Shown: piece after piece, positions 23,124 to 33,560 of the stretch
How the letters are laid out: each line of letters begins with the position of its first letter
How positions within the stretch are numbered: position 1 is the stretch's first letter
Source: Sycon ciliatum
Lineage: Eukaryota > Porifera > Calcarea > Leucosolenida > Sycettidae
Direction: 5' to 3'
DNA: 64,000 nt
NCBI RefSeq assembly: GCF_964019385.1
Contig: NC_088647.1
Location: forward strand, 6,095,075-6,159,074
The notes under the pieces: generated by a model
Seen by the model: only the letters and a program-made list of their open reading frames with translations
Database searches by the model: none
Told to the model about the DNA's origin: nothing
Translations under genes and position numbers: made by a program

Positions 23124-25040
23124 TTACTGGAAGAGAAGGAAGTCACGTAGCTGTGATTCTATCCTAAATTGCTTGATGGCTGCCCGTGGCCCATATCCCT
23201 GGCATGCTTCGATGATGGCCGTACGGCATAGATGCGACAAAAGCTGTGGCTGAGAAGTAGCCAGACATATCACATCTGATGCCGCAATCTTGCACGTTCC
23301 TGCATTGCGCGCCAGGCCACAGTCATGAAGTTGGCCATTCGCAAACGGTAGTTCCTCTACACAGCGCACTCCTGGCAAGCCGCCGTGTCTAACGAGAAGT
23401 CGAACAACGTCATCATCCGGGTCACATCTCGTCAGTAGCCGGTCTAAGGCTGGTGGATAGCCAAAGCTGAGTACGCATAGGCCTTTCCTAATAGAATAGG
23501 AACGGAAGAACTGTGGATTACTGAAGATAGCATTACTATCTACACATTGGTCCAAGCGCGGCGTACGTGTGTTCGATGCCCAAAAGGAAGGCGAGATCAT
23601 GCGCTCGAGAGAATGGAACATTCTGGAACCACTGTTACGAGATTTCACTTCCCGGCGCGCTATGTCAATCCAGTGATGGCACACCGCTTCGAACTCTTGA
23701 TACAACACACCAGATGGGTTGGCGCCGTGCTGAAGCAACAGCCTGGCCTTGTCCGCGGAGCGATCGTGATTCTCTTTCGCCAGACAACCAAGCATGCTCT
23801 CGTTCTTCTTTGTGATGCCTATTCTCAGCAGCGACACTGCACAGAAGAACTTCTTACAGGTCAGTTCATCGGCCGTGTAGCAAGGTGTGTCCATCCAGTC
23901 TTCCAGCGCTTCATACGGCTCGGCGGAAACATCGATTGTCACTGAATCCGTGTCCCAGCGACGGCACGCTAAAATCTTGCGCCGATTATCGTCGTTGGAA
24001 ACAGTCAGTGCCCGCAACACCAGTGGTCCGGGTGGAGGACATCGTGGACATGACCACAGGGTCAGGTCCATCTCAAAATTTCTGGCATTGCTGCACAGCA
24101 AGTTGGGTAAAGACAGCCTCCATTTGTAATCCGGGTGAAAGAAAAAGGGGAAAATGCCCCAGGTGCATTGCTGCAGCGACGGGTGATAGGGGGATTCCCC
24201 CATGCGCAGCAGTGCACGCACAATGCCCGTCTTCTTCAGGAGATATGCTATGCAGAGAGAGGACATCTCCTGAGCAACGTTCGCAAGTTCTAGCTCCAGT
24301 GTGGACGATACGTCAGCGCCCCACTTCACCAGGCACTGCAGCATTCCCTCACACCCAGCCAGTATAGCACAGTGTACTATCGTCAGCGCAGTATTTCCTG
24401 AACCTGAGCCCGCAGATTCCACTACAACCCTGTTTACCAACACCTCAGCGACTATTGATGTATTTTCACCTAGCGATACATAGCCATTCGCGGGATCATT
24501 AAAATCCATTACATCCAGATCCTCTTGTACAGACTCTTCCATCACAAGGACTGGTTTGCAAAATACTGCTGTTTCACGGCCGATTGCTGTATGTTGTGAA
24601 GAATACTCTGGTAACCGACCGCCAACTTCTGCCTCCATCCGAATGTTGCAAAGGTTCATCCTTGCCTGGTGTTCATCCATCTCCCTATCACCGCCGCCAT
24701 GGTCCGCTTCTAGTTCTGTGCTATTCTGGCCAGCTGCAGATTCACACTGCTGGCGTTCATGAGCAGTAGTACTACTACTAGTGCTGGGGTGGTCACGTGC
24801 ACTGTCAAGTGCAGTGAATAGCATGTCCAATGCTGCCGTATTGCAACTGCAAACAAGTTGTTGTACGAAAGAGCAGATCTCCTCAAAGCCCCTCTTGCTG
24901 CAGAGTATTTGCCCTGCCTGTGCCGACCCAGTTCGTAAGCTGAAGTTCAGCGTGACGATATGTTTGCTGGCATAGCTGCTTTGGGCCGCAAGCAGATCAC
25001 TTTGCAACGCCAGCACGTGCATGCGGCGCTTGTCGTCCAT
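23124..25040 (-). CDS. Ankyrin-repeat protein with C-terminal SOCS box (ASB-like)
   Basis: A single 638-codon open frame. Ankyrin-like units are visible around residues 215-247 (TALTIVHCAILAGCEGML..LVKWGADV), 425-442 (KARLLLQHGANPSG) and 540-555 (DDDVVRLLVRHGG). The last about 38 residues match a SOCS box: the BC-box reads PQLLSHLCRTAI, followed by a hydrophobic Cul5-box-like end LRDFLLF. Such proteins recruit substrates to Elongin B/C-Cullin-5 E3 ligases. Most of the middle (residues 80-210) is low-complexity and acidic, and the ankyrin repeats are few and divergent. The start chosen is the first Met of the frame. No intron is apparent, unlike most ASB genes, so it may be a retrogene or a lineage-specific expansion. 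Assignment to a particular ASB member is not possible. Confidence 0.75.
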   Translation of the reverse strand: MDDKRRMHVLALQSDLLAAQSSYASKHIVTLNFSLRTGSAQAGQILCSKRGFEEICSFVQQLVCSCNTAALDMLFTALDSARDHPSTSSSTTAHERQQCESAAGQNSTELEADHGGGDREMDEHQARMNLCNIRMEAEVGGRLPEYSSQHTAIGRETAVFCKPVLVMEESVQEDLDVMDFNDPANGYVSLGENTSIVAEVLVNRVVVESAGSGSGNTALTIVHCAILAGCEGMLQCLVKWGADVSSTLELELANVAQEMSSLCIAYLLKKTGIVRALLRMGESPYHPSLQQCTWGIFPFFFHPDYKWRLSLPNLLCSNARNFEMDLTLWSCPRCPPPGPLVLRALTVSNDDNRRKILACRRWDTDSVTIDVSAEPYEALEDWMDTPCYTADELTCKKFFCAVSLLRIGITKKNESMLGCLAKENHDRSADKARLLLQHGANPSGVLYQEFEAVCHHWIDIARREVKSRNSGSRMFHSLERMISPSFWASNTRTPRLDQCVDSNAIFSNPQFFRSYSIRKGLCVLSFGYPPALDRLLTRCDPDDDVVRLLVRHGGLPGVRCVEELPFANGQLHDCGLARNAGTCKIAASDVICLATSQPQLLSHLCRTAIIEACQGYGPRAAIKQFRIESQLRDFLLFQ

Positions 25041-26037
25041 GATCTCGACAAAACTAACGACGTTCTGCCGCTGGAAAACACCCAGACACAGCAGTGTCTG
25101 CCAGTCTGCTCGATTCCACTCGTAGGTCTACTTCTTTGCACAGGGAAAGAACTTCGGAAAATGTGCGCCGTATGACCACTGGTGTGACTAGCCAGCCAGA
25201 CTAGCTACGCAGGGCCTACAAATTTGTAGGATCCCTAGCGACATCAGCTAGATCCCCGCTGTCTAGTACTAGTACTGGCTGACCCTACTGTAGAACAAGT
25301 GCAATTACAACTAGGCTAGGCCATAGCCTAGGAGGATCTAGGAGGAGCCGCAAAATACCAGGCGAATACAATCAATTATTGTAGTTCAATTCAAGGATAC
25401 ATGTAAAAATAATTTTTGAGTTTGCTAAGTCTACATGTGACCATGGTGACAAGTCGATCCGATCCGAGTGTGTTTTCACCTGACACAACATTTTTACTAA
25501 TCAAGATATGTAATATTTTATTATTATTTTATTAATTTATTATAATTTATTATTAATATTATTATATGACTAATGTTACTTGACAAGACAACCTTCTTAT
25601 GCCGTATGGCAGAACCACAATAGTCCGTGAGCCAAATCTCAGAATCGGCCGTTTTAGCATCGACCGTTGCACCCAGAGATGGACAAATCGTCCTTCAGCA
25701 CACCGCTTCACGATGGTATCCTGAAGCGATTTCCACTTGTTGGACAGTTCGAAACTGATCCAGGGAGGTCACAGAAGACGCCAAACATCCAACTTTGTTC
25801 ACTGACAGCAGCGGCCATTTTCGCCTTCTTCGCTTGATTTTTTTGCGCTTGTTCACGGATTCTCATTTTTTGAAGCCACGAGCATGAGCAGATACCACGA
25901 TCGTGTGCACATAACGCGGAAACCAGTGCACAAAACTAAATTCGAATTTTTTTGCCGCTGAGAATTATGAATCGGGATCATGCATGCAAACTGCATGCAG
26001 CAAAGTCACCAGGTCACTACCATGACTACTGTTTGTA
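25041..26037. other. Intergenic region, AT-rich in part
   Basis: It contains the presumed promoter of the ankyrin/SOCS gene (minus strand, next to 25040) and a TTATTAT-rich tract at about 25510-25565. No coding region was recognised. Confidence 0.4.
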
Positions 26038-26041
26038 GTTA

Positions 26042-26718
26042 TGTTGTCAATTCACAATGTTGTCTATTCACACACCAGAGAGACCAGTTTACGAGAGTTG
26101 GTAAAGTATATATTATCTCACGACGAGGACAGAATTATTCGACATCAACATTAGGGAGTGGATTCTTCTTCTGCCTAGATTATCGAAGTTTGGTTATCTT
26201 AGAGTGAACTAGAATAGAATGTACGGTACAATGCATGAGCGCGCCCTTTTAGCTGGGCGCGCATTATTATGTGTATAGCCCGACTATGTACACTATAAAG
26301 GGATGTAATTAGATCAAGTGTACGGTGGGTTTTATGTGCAGGGGCAGAAGGAGGGAAAACGGGCTACAAATGTGTACGGTATTAATTATAACATGCAGGG
26401 GCAGCGGGGAAATGGGTCAAATATGGTTATAAGTGTGTACGTACGAACTACTGCATGCAAGGCTAGGGATAGGGGTAGGGGATAATGGGTCAAATATGGT
26501 TATGAAGTGTGTACAAACTAATGCATGCAGGGCCAGGGGTAGGGGGTAATGGAATGTGTACGAACTACTGCATGCAGGGGTAGGGGGTAATGGAGTGCGT
26601 ATGAACTACTGCATGCAGGGGTAGGGGGTAATGGAATGTGTACGAATTACTGCATGCAGGGCTAGGGGTAATGGAATCATACCGGGGTCGGGATCCAAAT
26701 ATGGGTGTGCGTATAACA
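26042..26718 (-). repeat. 3' LTR
   Basis: Length 677 bp; on the minus strand it starts TGTTATACGCACACCC and ends GACAACA. It contains an internal minisatellite of the type TACTGCATGCAGGGGTAGGG repeated about five times. It matches the other LTR except for a CGGGC-type 5-bp difference in the minisatellite part. Confidence 0.92.
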
Positions 26719-26721
26719 TTA

Positions 26722-26735
26722 CCTCCCCCCGTGGG
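26722..26735 (-). promoter_or_regulatory. Polypurine tract of the LTR element
   Basis: On the minus strand the purine run ACGGGGGGAGG lies directly before the TGTTATAC start of the 3' LTR, the position where plus-strand DNA synthesis is primed. Confidence 0.7.
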
Positions 26736-27429
26736 GAACAAAAAATCGTGTCCCCACGATCTAGGAACGAAAAATTGATAATACTACAAATGAGGCATGC
26801 ATTTTAACTAGCACACATATACGGACATGTAAACCACTACGCACATACGAGTCCGACATGCACGCATTCCGCAGACACCCGCATGTACAAACAGAACACG
26901 TGTAAGGCAAGTGAATGATAGAAAGAGATGTAGAGAGAAGAGTAGGCGCAAGCAGAGAAGATCAGGAGTCGCGCATGTTGTGGTTCTGGAAGTGGAGTAA
27001 CTCCGTTGGGGAAGTTCTTGCTGCTAGTCGGGGTTGCAACGGCAGTAGAACTCAGTGGGGATGCAACATCCTGAGGTAAGCTCAACTCAGAACGAACACA
27101 AAACAAAACACAACCACAAGCACACAACAAGAATGCAAAAGCTGTTGGGGAAGCTCAACAGCGAGGACGAACACTCAGCTGGAGGCGTGGAAACAAATGG
27201 GCCAAAGGTGAGGGAAAGAAGCTAGGGGAGTGATGATTCCTCTCACTTGGGAAGGGGCTAAACTCCACAGCGAGGACGAACACTCAGCTGGAGATGACAA
27301 GCAAAGGGGCTTAATGAAATGATTGTTGGAAGGGTAAATAGAGGGAACTTTGGAAGTTGGGAAATCGCAAAGTCTGAATGAATGAAAAAATATATATATA
27401 TATAAACCGTGACAGTTGGAATTGATAGG

Positions 27430-27632
27430 GTCAGTTGGCGTGAAAATATTTAGAGGTGGAAAGAGGGAAAGGGCGTGGAGGATTCAAAACAACTCGACAC
27501 GGATGGAAAGGGGGGAAGGGGCGTGGAGGATTCAAAGCATCTCGACACGGATGGAAAGGGGGGAAGGGGCGTGGAGGATTCCTCGACACGGATGGAAAGG
27601 GGGAAAGGGCGTCGAGGATTCAAAACCTCGAG
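27430..27632. repeat. Tandem repeat in the element's 3' non-coding region
   Basis: About four units of roughly 45 bp built on GGATGGAAAGGGG and GGGCGTGGAGGATTC, one shortened. They lie between the protease stop and the 3' LTR. Confidence 0.85.
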
Positions 27633-27888
27633 ACATAGCAAACGTGTATGAAGAAGAAAGATTACCACACAGGGAAAGTTGAGGTAGGAGGGGAGAAAAG
27701 GCACATTCCATCTCAAGCATTCAAACATGTCTTCCTGTGCGTTTCTCCAAACGAATAGGCATAAAACGGTCAATGGGGAAGCGTCTGCGGTATAGTAACA
27801 ACAAGAGTTACTAAACACAAAGCTTGTGTTAGAGAGGATACAACTTCAGACGAACAAATTAATGAGTCTAAAGAGGCCGGATACACAG

Positions 27889-29628
27889 TCAAGGGCTATA
27901 CTCTGGTGGTCTAGTGCCATGAAAAACCAGCTCCAAACACTTGACAGTATGGTCAGAATGGATACCGTCACACAAGGGGGCACTGGAGTGATAATTATTC
28001 TCAGGCGGTCTAGTACCATGGAAAAGTCTGTCTACAGCACCAACATTTCCCACAGCAATCACTGCAAAAGGGGTGCAGTCATTAAAATCTGGGGGTCTAG
28101 TACCGTGGAAGTGTACTTCTGAGTTACTGATTACACTATCCGGGGTCTCATTACGGGGAGAAAATGTTCTCTCCTCAGAGGATACAGTGGCAGATGTTGA
28201 TGGGTTTGCCGCTCCTTCCACAGGGGAACCTGTGGGCGAAAAATCGTCCAACTCAGCGAATGAAAAAGATTCCATTCCATGCCAAGTGGCGATGGGATGA
28301 TGCTCACGCAAAACTATCGGGGAATCTGACGGATTCAGTAAACGAACAGGAACTTCGCCGGCAACACTCGACTTGACCAAGGTAGAACCTACTAGTACAG
28401 AACTGCAATTAGGGGAGGGCATTCTCTCAACCAAGCCAGTCGAGTAAGAACATGCAATTCTGCCTATGGCAATTACTTCTGAACGAGCTGGGATGCTCAC
28501 AAGCTCATTCAAAATTACATCGCTACCTTGAACTGGAGACTGTGGCTCCACAGTTCTGCGGGGGAAATGCACCAGCTCATGCAAAGTGTCAGCAGTGTCC
28601 TGAACTGGAGACTGCGGCTCTACAGTTCTACGGGGGATGTACGGTACTAGAGGAGTCGAACTTCCACTCCAGCTCAACGTACAATTACTCATGTTCAAAA
28701 TTATGCCATATTTAACTAGTACGTCTGCACCTAATAAGAAGTCTTCATGTAAATGAGGGACTACAATGGCTGAAAATTCCAAGGGGGTGCTGGTCTGGTC
28801 TAGCTGCAATGAAAAGGTAATGGCTCCCGAAAATTCCATGGGGCGGCCCTCTGCAGAATATAGACGCCTTACACCTAATAAATCTTCAACACTGTGGTAA
28901 TCCGGAAAAACATCAGACTGCTTAAGGACACTTTCGCTAACTAGGGAAACAGCGGCACCCGTATCAATTAGAATACGGCGTATGTGAACAGGGGTAATTG
29001 AATTATCAGCTGTATTGGAGAACTCAAAAGTACCGGATACGTAAAATCCGTTAGAGCGTGCAGAAACATTAGGGATGGTCAAGTCGAGGTATTCCTCATC
29101 GTCAGATAAGTCATCGTGAAAACCAACTTTTTCAGCAGGTAACACGGGCGTGGTATCAAAATTGCTTTCCATCATTACTTGGACCGGAGACCAGAAAGGC
29201 AAAACAGGCGTTTCGTCTAAATTCTCGGCCATGAATAATTGAACAGCGGAGTCGAGCGGCAAAACGGGTGTTACATCCGTATTTTCATCCATCAACATCT
29301 GTAGGGCATTAAGACTATTCTGGGGGGTGTTGTAAACAGGACGTGGAGGCACAACTGGAAGAAGGGGTTCATCCTCATCTTCTTCAACATCATGCAAAAG
29401 GGGGACATGTGCCTCCAAGTCATCATCACAACACTCTAAATACTTAGAATAAAGGGCTTCCCGCGGAGATTCATCCACAAGCACTTCATAACCAACAGGT
29501 GAGTCCCCGTCATACCCAGAATGAAAATCAGCATCACTCAAGGGCACAGCGGACTGCAACAAACCATCAGCCTTACTTTGAAAATTATTGGAACAATTAG
29601 AATCCTTATCAGACGGGAAAACTGACAA
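27889..29628 (-). CDS. Retroviral-type aspartic protease polyprotein of the LTR element
   Basis: The 579-residue frame has an acidic N-terminal half (residues 1-190) with repeated VTPVLPLDSAVQ/ETPVLPFWSPVQ-type units. The protease motif LIDTGAAVSLVSES follows at about residues 222-235, and the FLLGADVLVKYG block, which forms the second half of the fold, is near residue 295. Downstream are two PRRTVEPQSPVQ repeats and a segment (VPVRLLNPSDSPIVLREHHPIA) that normally precedes reverse transcriptase in Ty3/gypsy pol. Instead of RT the frame ends with three copies of FHGTRPP and a stop. It starts 107 bp after the Gag stop in a different frame, so a separate start or re-initiation is needed. Confidence 0.85.
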   Translation of the reverse strand: MSVFPSDKDSNCSNNFQSKADGLLQSAVPLSDADFHSGYDGDSPVGYEVLVDESPREALYSKYLECCDDDLEAHVPLLHDVEEDEDEPLLPVVPPRPVYNTPQNSLNALQMLMDENTDVTPVLPLDSAVQLFMAENLDETPVLPFWSPVQVMMESNFDTTPVLPAEKVGFHDDLSDDEEYLDLTIPNVSARSNGFYVSGTFEFSNTADNSITPVHIRRILIDTGAAVSLVSESVLKQSDVFPDYHSVEDLLGVRRLYSAEGRPMEFSGAITFSLQLDQTSTPLEFSAIVVPHLHEDFLLGADVLVKYGIILNMSNCTLSWSGSSTPLVPYIPRRTVEPQSPVQDTADTLHELVHFPRRTVEPQSPVQGSDVILNELVSIPARSEVIAIGRIACSYSTGLVERMPSPNCSSVLVGSTLVKSSVAGEVPVRLLNPSDSPIVLREHHPIATWHGMESFSFAELDDFSPTGSPVEGAANPSTSATVSSEERTFSPRNETPDSVISNSEVHFHGTRPPDFNDCTPFAVIAVGNVGAVDRLFHGTRPPENNYHSSAPLCDGIHSDHTVKCLELVFHGTRPPEYSP

Positions 29629-29735
29629 GCTTTCATTACTAGAATACTTATGTGTAGCGGAGTCATCGGCAGGAACTTCAAATGGAGTAGAATAATCACA
29701 GTTACGGACAAGCTTTGAAGAATCTGCCTCAGTAA

Positions 29736-31418
29736 CTAGTTTAAATGGCTGTTATGGAAACGGGTGGGGTGGGAAGATGGGCCAGGAGGACGATACCCAT
29801 TCCTGTTGTCCCTAAACTCAACTCGACTGTTATGTGGACGGGGACCATGACGAGGAGGACTATACCCGGAGCCTTGTTTATTTCGGGGTGGAGGGGGACC
29901 ATAAGCCATCCCTGGATCAGGACGAGCAGCATAGGATGCATCATGATCAAAATTACGGGGAGGACCATGTGGCATAGGGTGATCGTGATAACCCGACTCA
30001 AAAGAAGGTGGGCCCGGGACTGAGCCACGGGGAGGGTCATAACGCCGAACATAATTATCATGATAGGGGGGCTGATAACCAGACTCAAAGGAAGGTGGGC
30101 CCTGGACTGAGCCACGGGGAGGGTCATAACGCCTAGCATAATTATCATGATGGGAGGTCTGGTAACCAGACTCAAAAGAAGGTGGGCCCTGGACTGAGCC
30201 ACGGGACGGGCCTGTGCCATAAGAGCGGGCAGAATTAGAGGTAGGTTCATTATGGGAAGAATCGTACTGGGGTTTACGGCCTTTATGGGGATCACCATTA
30301 AAAGTACTAACAGGGACAGACAGGCGAGTCTCGAGTTTCTCTACTGCCAAACAGAGACGGGTGAGCGTATCAGGTTCATTTTTAATATTGTACTGCTGTG
30401 CACGGGAGGTACTACTATTACCCTTTGAACCAGACCCAGGGGGACGCTCATCTCGTACAGAAGACACAGCTGCACTGTACGGATCATTACCATGATTACG
30501 CTCATGTCTGGCAGAGGCATCAGCAAATGAATGTGCTTCCAAATACAGAGCCCTACGCAGTGCAACCTGCATGGTTTCAGGTTGGCTATCCCTAACCCTT
30601 GCACGCAATGACTCGCCTAAAGCCTGAATGAAAGATTCCATGGCATAATCATCCCTCTCTAGTACTCCTGCTCTGGGATAAGCCCTGGCCGTCAACAAAC
30701 GAATGTCGTCGGCTAAAGTCGACAACGATTCCCCATGTTGGCGGCGTTTCGTACGTAGCTGGGTTCTACGGACGTACTGGGCTTCGGCTGGCATGTATCG
30801 CTCAGTAAGGATTTTGCGAAGGGTGTCATACTGCCCACATTCTACCACTGTTAAACTTAATAGAAAACGTGCAGCACTGTCACGAAGTGACCTCTTTAAC
30901 AATACAAGTTTACAGTGAAGTTTGCGTGCAACATCTTCATCCTTCGCCTCCAGAGCAGTCAGAAAGGGGTTACGAGTAACGGGAGTCCCAACATCTGAAC
31001 CACGACCAAGGGGACCCGGACACTGATAGTCTTTAGTGGGGAGGGAGGCATCTGGTTTACTACTACTGGCACTAGACTTGGACTTTGTATCCTCAGCATA
31101 ATGAATCTTTGGTGTTGGAATATCGTCAGGTGCGTAAGGACCGTCCGAACAAGCTTCAGAGTACCGAGTATAAAATGTAGCCTCTTTAGGTGGGGCCGGG
31201 GTAGACGTAACAGGAGATGGGGTAACCGTATAGTGTGAACCAGATGCTTCCCCTCGGGTTCTTATGGGGGCTGGACGGACAGGCCGAGCCAGAACGGTAG
31301 TATCATCCCAACCATTGGCATCACAAGCATTATCGAAATCTAATAAGAATGCTTCGAAATCCTCGTTCTCTTTGCCGGAGAATGGACGGGGCATTATCCA
31401 AGAAGATTGACTTGACAT
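29736..31418 (-). CDS. Gag protein of the LTR element
   Basis: The 560-residue ORF begins MSSQSSWIMPRPFSGKENED, a Ty3/gypsy-type Gag start with the FSG..EDFEAFL motif. The capsid-like helical core is around residues 145-290 (FLTALEAKDEDVARKL..LRKILTERYMP). The C-terminal third is rich in Arg, Gly, Pro, Tyr and His, with three tandem copies of a unit centred on PPRGSVQGPPSFESGY. No CCHC zinc knuckle is seen, so the basic repeat tail may take over RNA binding. The start codon lies 11 nt after a run of about 22 A residues on the coding strand. Confidence 0.85.
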   Translation of the reverse strand: MSSQSSWIMPRPFSGKENEDFEAFLLDFDNACDANGWDDTTVLARPVRPAPIRTRGEASGSHYTVTPSPVTSTPAPPKEATFYTRYSEACSDGPYAPDDIPTPKIHYAEDTKSKSSASSSKPDASLPTKDYQCPGPLGRGSDVGTPVTRNPFLTALEAKDEDVARKLHCKLVLLKRSLRDSAARFLLSLTVVECGQYDTLRKILTERYMPAEAQYVRRTQLRTKRRQHGESLSTLADDIRLLTARAYPRAGVLERDDYAMESFIQALGESLRARVRDSQPETMQVALRRALYLEAHSFADASARHERNHGNDPYSAAVSSVRDERPPGSGSKGNSSTSRAQQYNIKNEPDTLTRLCLAVEKLETRLSVPVSTFNGDPHKGRKPQYDSSHNEPTSNSARSYGTGPSRGSVQGPPSFESGYQTSHHDNYARRYDPPRGSVQGPPSFESGYQPPYHDNYVRRYDPPRGSVPGPPSFESGYHDHPMPHGPPRNFDHDASYAARPDPGMAYGPPPPRNKQGSGYSPPRHGPRPHNSRVEFRDNRNGYRPPGPSSHPTRFHNSHLN

Positions 31419-31427
31419 ATTGAATAG

Positions 31428-31450
31428 TTTTTTTTTTTTTTTTTTTTTTT
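31428..31450 (-). repeat. A-tract before the Gag start codon
   Basis: The plus strand has about 22 consecutive T bases, so the element RNA carries an A run just upstream of the Gag ATG. It may be a leader element for translation or an old poly(A) capture. Confidence 0.8.
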
Positions 31451-31725
31451 CAAGATCAAAATAATATGGAAGACCGAACAGGTTTGTACTAAGAATGCTA
31501 CACTAGACAGTAAGGCTGATAAGTCTGATGCACCCGAAACACCACAAAAGGACACCAATTAACACAAAAGGAAAACGAACAAGAACACAACGGTAGGCAG
31601 AAGCACTTATGACTAATATGATACACAAGCTTATCGAAGTTACTCACGCGGGGAAGTGAAAGGCACCGGGAATATTCATTACAGAGTCGTTGGTAGTCGG
31701 TAGAGCGGAGGGAGTGGGTAATTAG

Positions 31726-31743
31726 AGCCAAAGTTGGGCGCCA
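31726..31743 (-). promoter_or_regulatory. tRNA primer-binding site
   Basis: On the minus strand the sequence TGGCGCCCAACTTTGGCT starts one base after the 5' LTR. TGGCGCCC is the usual start of primer-binding sites complementary to a tRNA 3' end. The tRNA was not identified. Confidence 0.75.
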
Positions 31744-31744
31744 A

Positions 31745-32426
31745 TGTTGTCAATTCACAATGTTGTCTATTCACACACCAGAGAGACCAGTTTACGAGAG
31801 TTGGTAAAGTATATATTATCTCACGACGAGGACAGAATTATTCGACATCAACATTAGGGAGTGGATTCTTCTTCTGCCTAGATTATCGAAGTTTGGTTAT
31901 CTTAGAGTGAACTAGAATAGAATGTACGGTACAATGCATGAGCGCGCCCTTTTAGCTGGGCGCGCATTATTATGTGTATAGCCCGACTATGTACACTATA
32001 AAGGGATGTAATTAGATCAAGTGTACGGTGGGTTTTATGTGCAGGGGCAGAAGGAGGGAAAACGGGCTACAAATGTGTACGGTATTAATTATAACATGCA
32101 GGGGCAGCGGGGAAATGGGTCAAATATGGTTATAAGTGTGTACGTACGAACTACTGCATGCAAGGCTAGGGATAGGGGTAGGGGATAATGGGTCAAATAT
32201 GGTTATGAAGTGTGTACAAACTAATGCATGCAGGGCCAGGGGTAGGGGGTAATGGAATGTGTACGAACTACTGCATGCAGGGGTAGGGGGTAATGGAGTG
32301 CGTATGAACTACTGCATGCAGGGGTAGGGGGTAATGGAATGTGTACGAATTACTGCATGCAGGGCCGGGCTAGGGGTAATGGAATCATACCGGGGTCGGG
32401 ATCCAAATATGGGTGTGCGTATAACA
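31745..32426 (-). repeat. 5' LTR
   Basis: Length 682 bp, 5 bp longer than the other LTR because of an extra CGGGC-like block near 32363-32367. It carries the promoter of the element by position. Confidence 0.92.
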
Positions 32427-33160
32427 GTTATAATGCAATCATTCAGAACTGACTTCCAAGAATGTCCTAAATATCTCTCGACATATTTGTTCACCACTTC
32501 CTAGGCCAATATGCGTAGTAGACTAGTGAGTAACCTTCTGGAGCAAATGACGACTGCCCCGAGCATGAACTTCTTTTCATCCTGTTCAAGGTCAAATTTT
32601 ACTCAGTTTGCGTTGAAGAATAACAATTACATTCGTGAATGGCCGAACTGAGAAAACCCTCATGATTTCTCTTGGATTTCGTATCCCAAGTTCCTCTACT
32701 TGGCTGGATAAATCGCCTCTTGATTTCATCATACTGGACTGGAACTTGTAGATAATTGCGAGCAATGAATTGGTGAGTGAAGTATATTTCAAAAGTAATA
32801 ACCACTCGATTACTGAATAGTAGTGAATACGTAGAATACTCCAGTATTATAATGATATGAACACTGAAGCTAATGTGACATTACGGTAGTACAATAGGAA
32901 GTACGTCACCACTGTTGTAAATGCACGCGCTGATCCTATCCAACCTGACGGCCAATGCAAGAGGTTCAACCGTTGCAATTGGCTATTGATTTCCTAACAC
33001 ACTCATACAGCACCAAAAGCCATCTGTCATTGCTCATTTTCAACTCAACATAACACAGTTGCAAATCACCAGGTGCACATCTTGGCACATAATGTGTGCT
33101 GTCGCAGTCCACCGCAGAACATAGTAATCCACAGATAACTACCGATATAAGATGATGTCA
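32427..33160. other. Non-coding flank of the LTR element
   Basis: It begins with the GTTA target duplicate. No gene or repeat of known type was recognised. Confidence 0.4.
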
Positions 33161-33198
33161 CATACATACATACATACATGCATGCGCGTGCACCCACA

Positions 33199-33244
<46 letters not shown>

Positions 33245-33560
33245 AAGCAGCTGAAGAATCCGACTATGCAGTCTCCCAGGCACGCGCACACACACGAACC
33301 AGCTGCCGAATCCAACTAAGTATACAGTCTCCCAGGCATGCACGCTCGCACACACACACACACACACACATGAACCAGCTGCCGAATCCGACTATGCAGT
33401 CTCCCAGGCACGCGCGCACAAACACGCTTATGCGCGCGCGTGTGCGCACACACACATGAACCAGCTGCCGAATGCGACTATGCAGTCTCCCAGGCACGCG
33501 CGCGCGCGTGCGCGCACACACACACACACATGAATCAGCTGCCGAATCCGACTATGTCAG
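33161..33560. repeat. CA-rich minisatellite
   Basis: About five units combine a CA or CG-alternating tract with a conserved core CAGCTGCCGAATCCGACTA followed by TGCAGTCTCCCAGGCACGC. Unit lengths differ mainly in the CA tract. Confidence 0.9.

Larger units (their letters stand above)
26042..32426 (-). mobile_element. LTR retrotransposon encoding only Gag and protease
   Basis: Two LTRs (26042-26718 and 31745-32426) begin TG and end CA in element orientation and bracket 5026 bp. A 4-bp target duplication GTTA flanks the whole (26038-26041, 32427-32430). The primer-binding site TTGGCGCCCAACTTTGGC follows the 5' LTR directly and a polypurine tract ACGGGGGGAGGTAA precedes the 3' LTR. ORFs for Gag (29736-31418) and an aspartic protease (27889-29628) are open. 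No reverse transcriptase, RNase H or integrase is present; 1.2 kb of non-coding sequence follows the protease. The LTRs differ, as far as read, only by a 5-bp insertion, so the copy is young. It must borrow pol functions from another element. Confidence 0.9.

Noticed and set aside
23547..24769. Plus-strand ORFs of 60-160 codons opposite the ankyrin/SOCS gene
   Set aside because: They are antisense shadows of the 638-codon minus-strand frame, without domains.
33162..33535. His/Thr-rich or Cys/Val-rich ORFs resembling cysteine-rich peptides
   Set aside because: CA/GT repeat translations.
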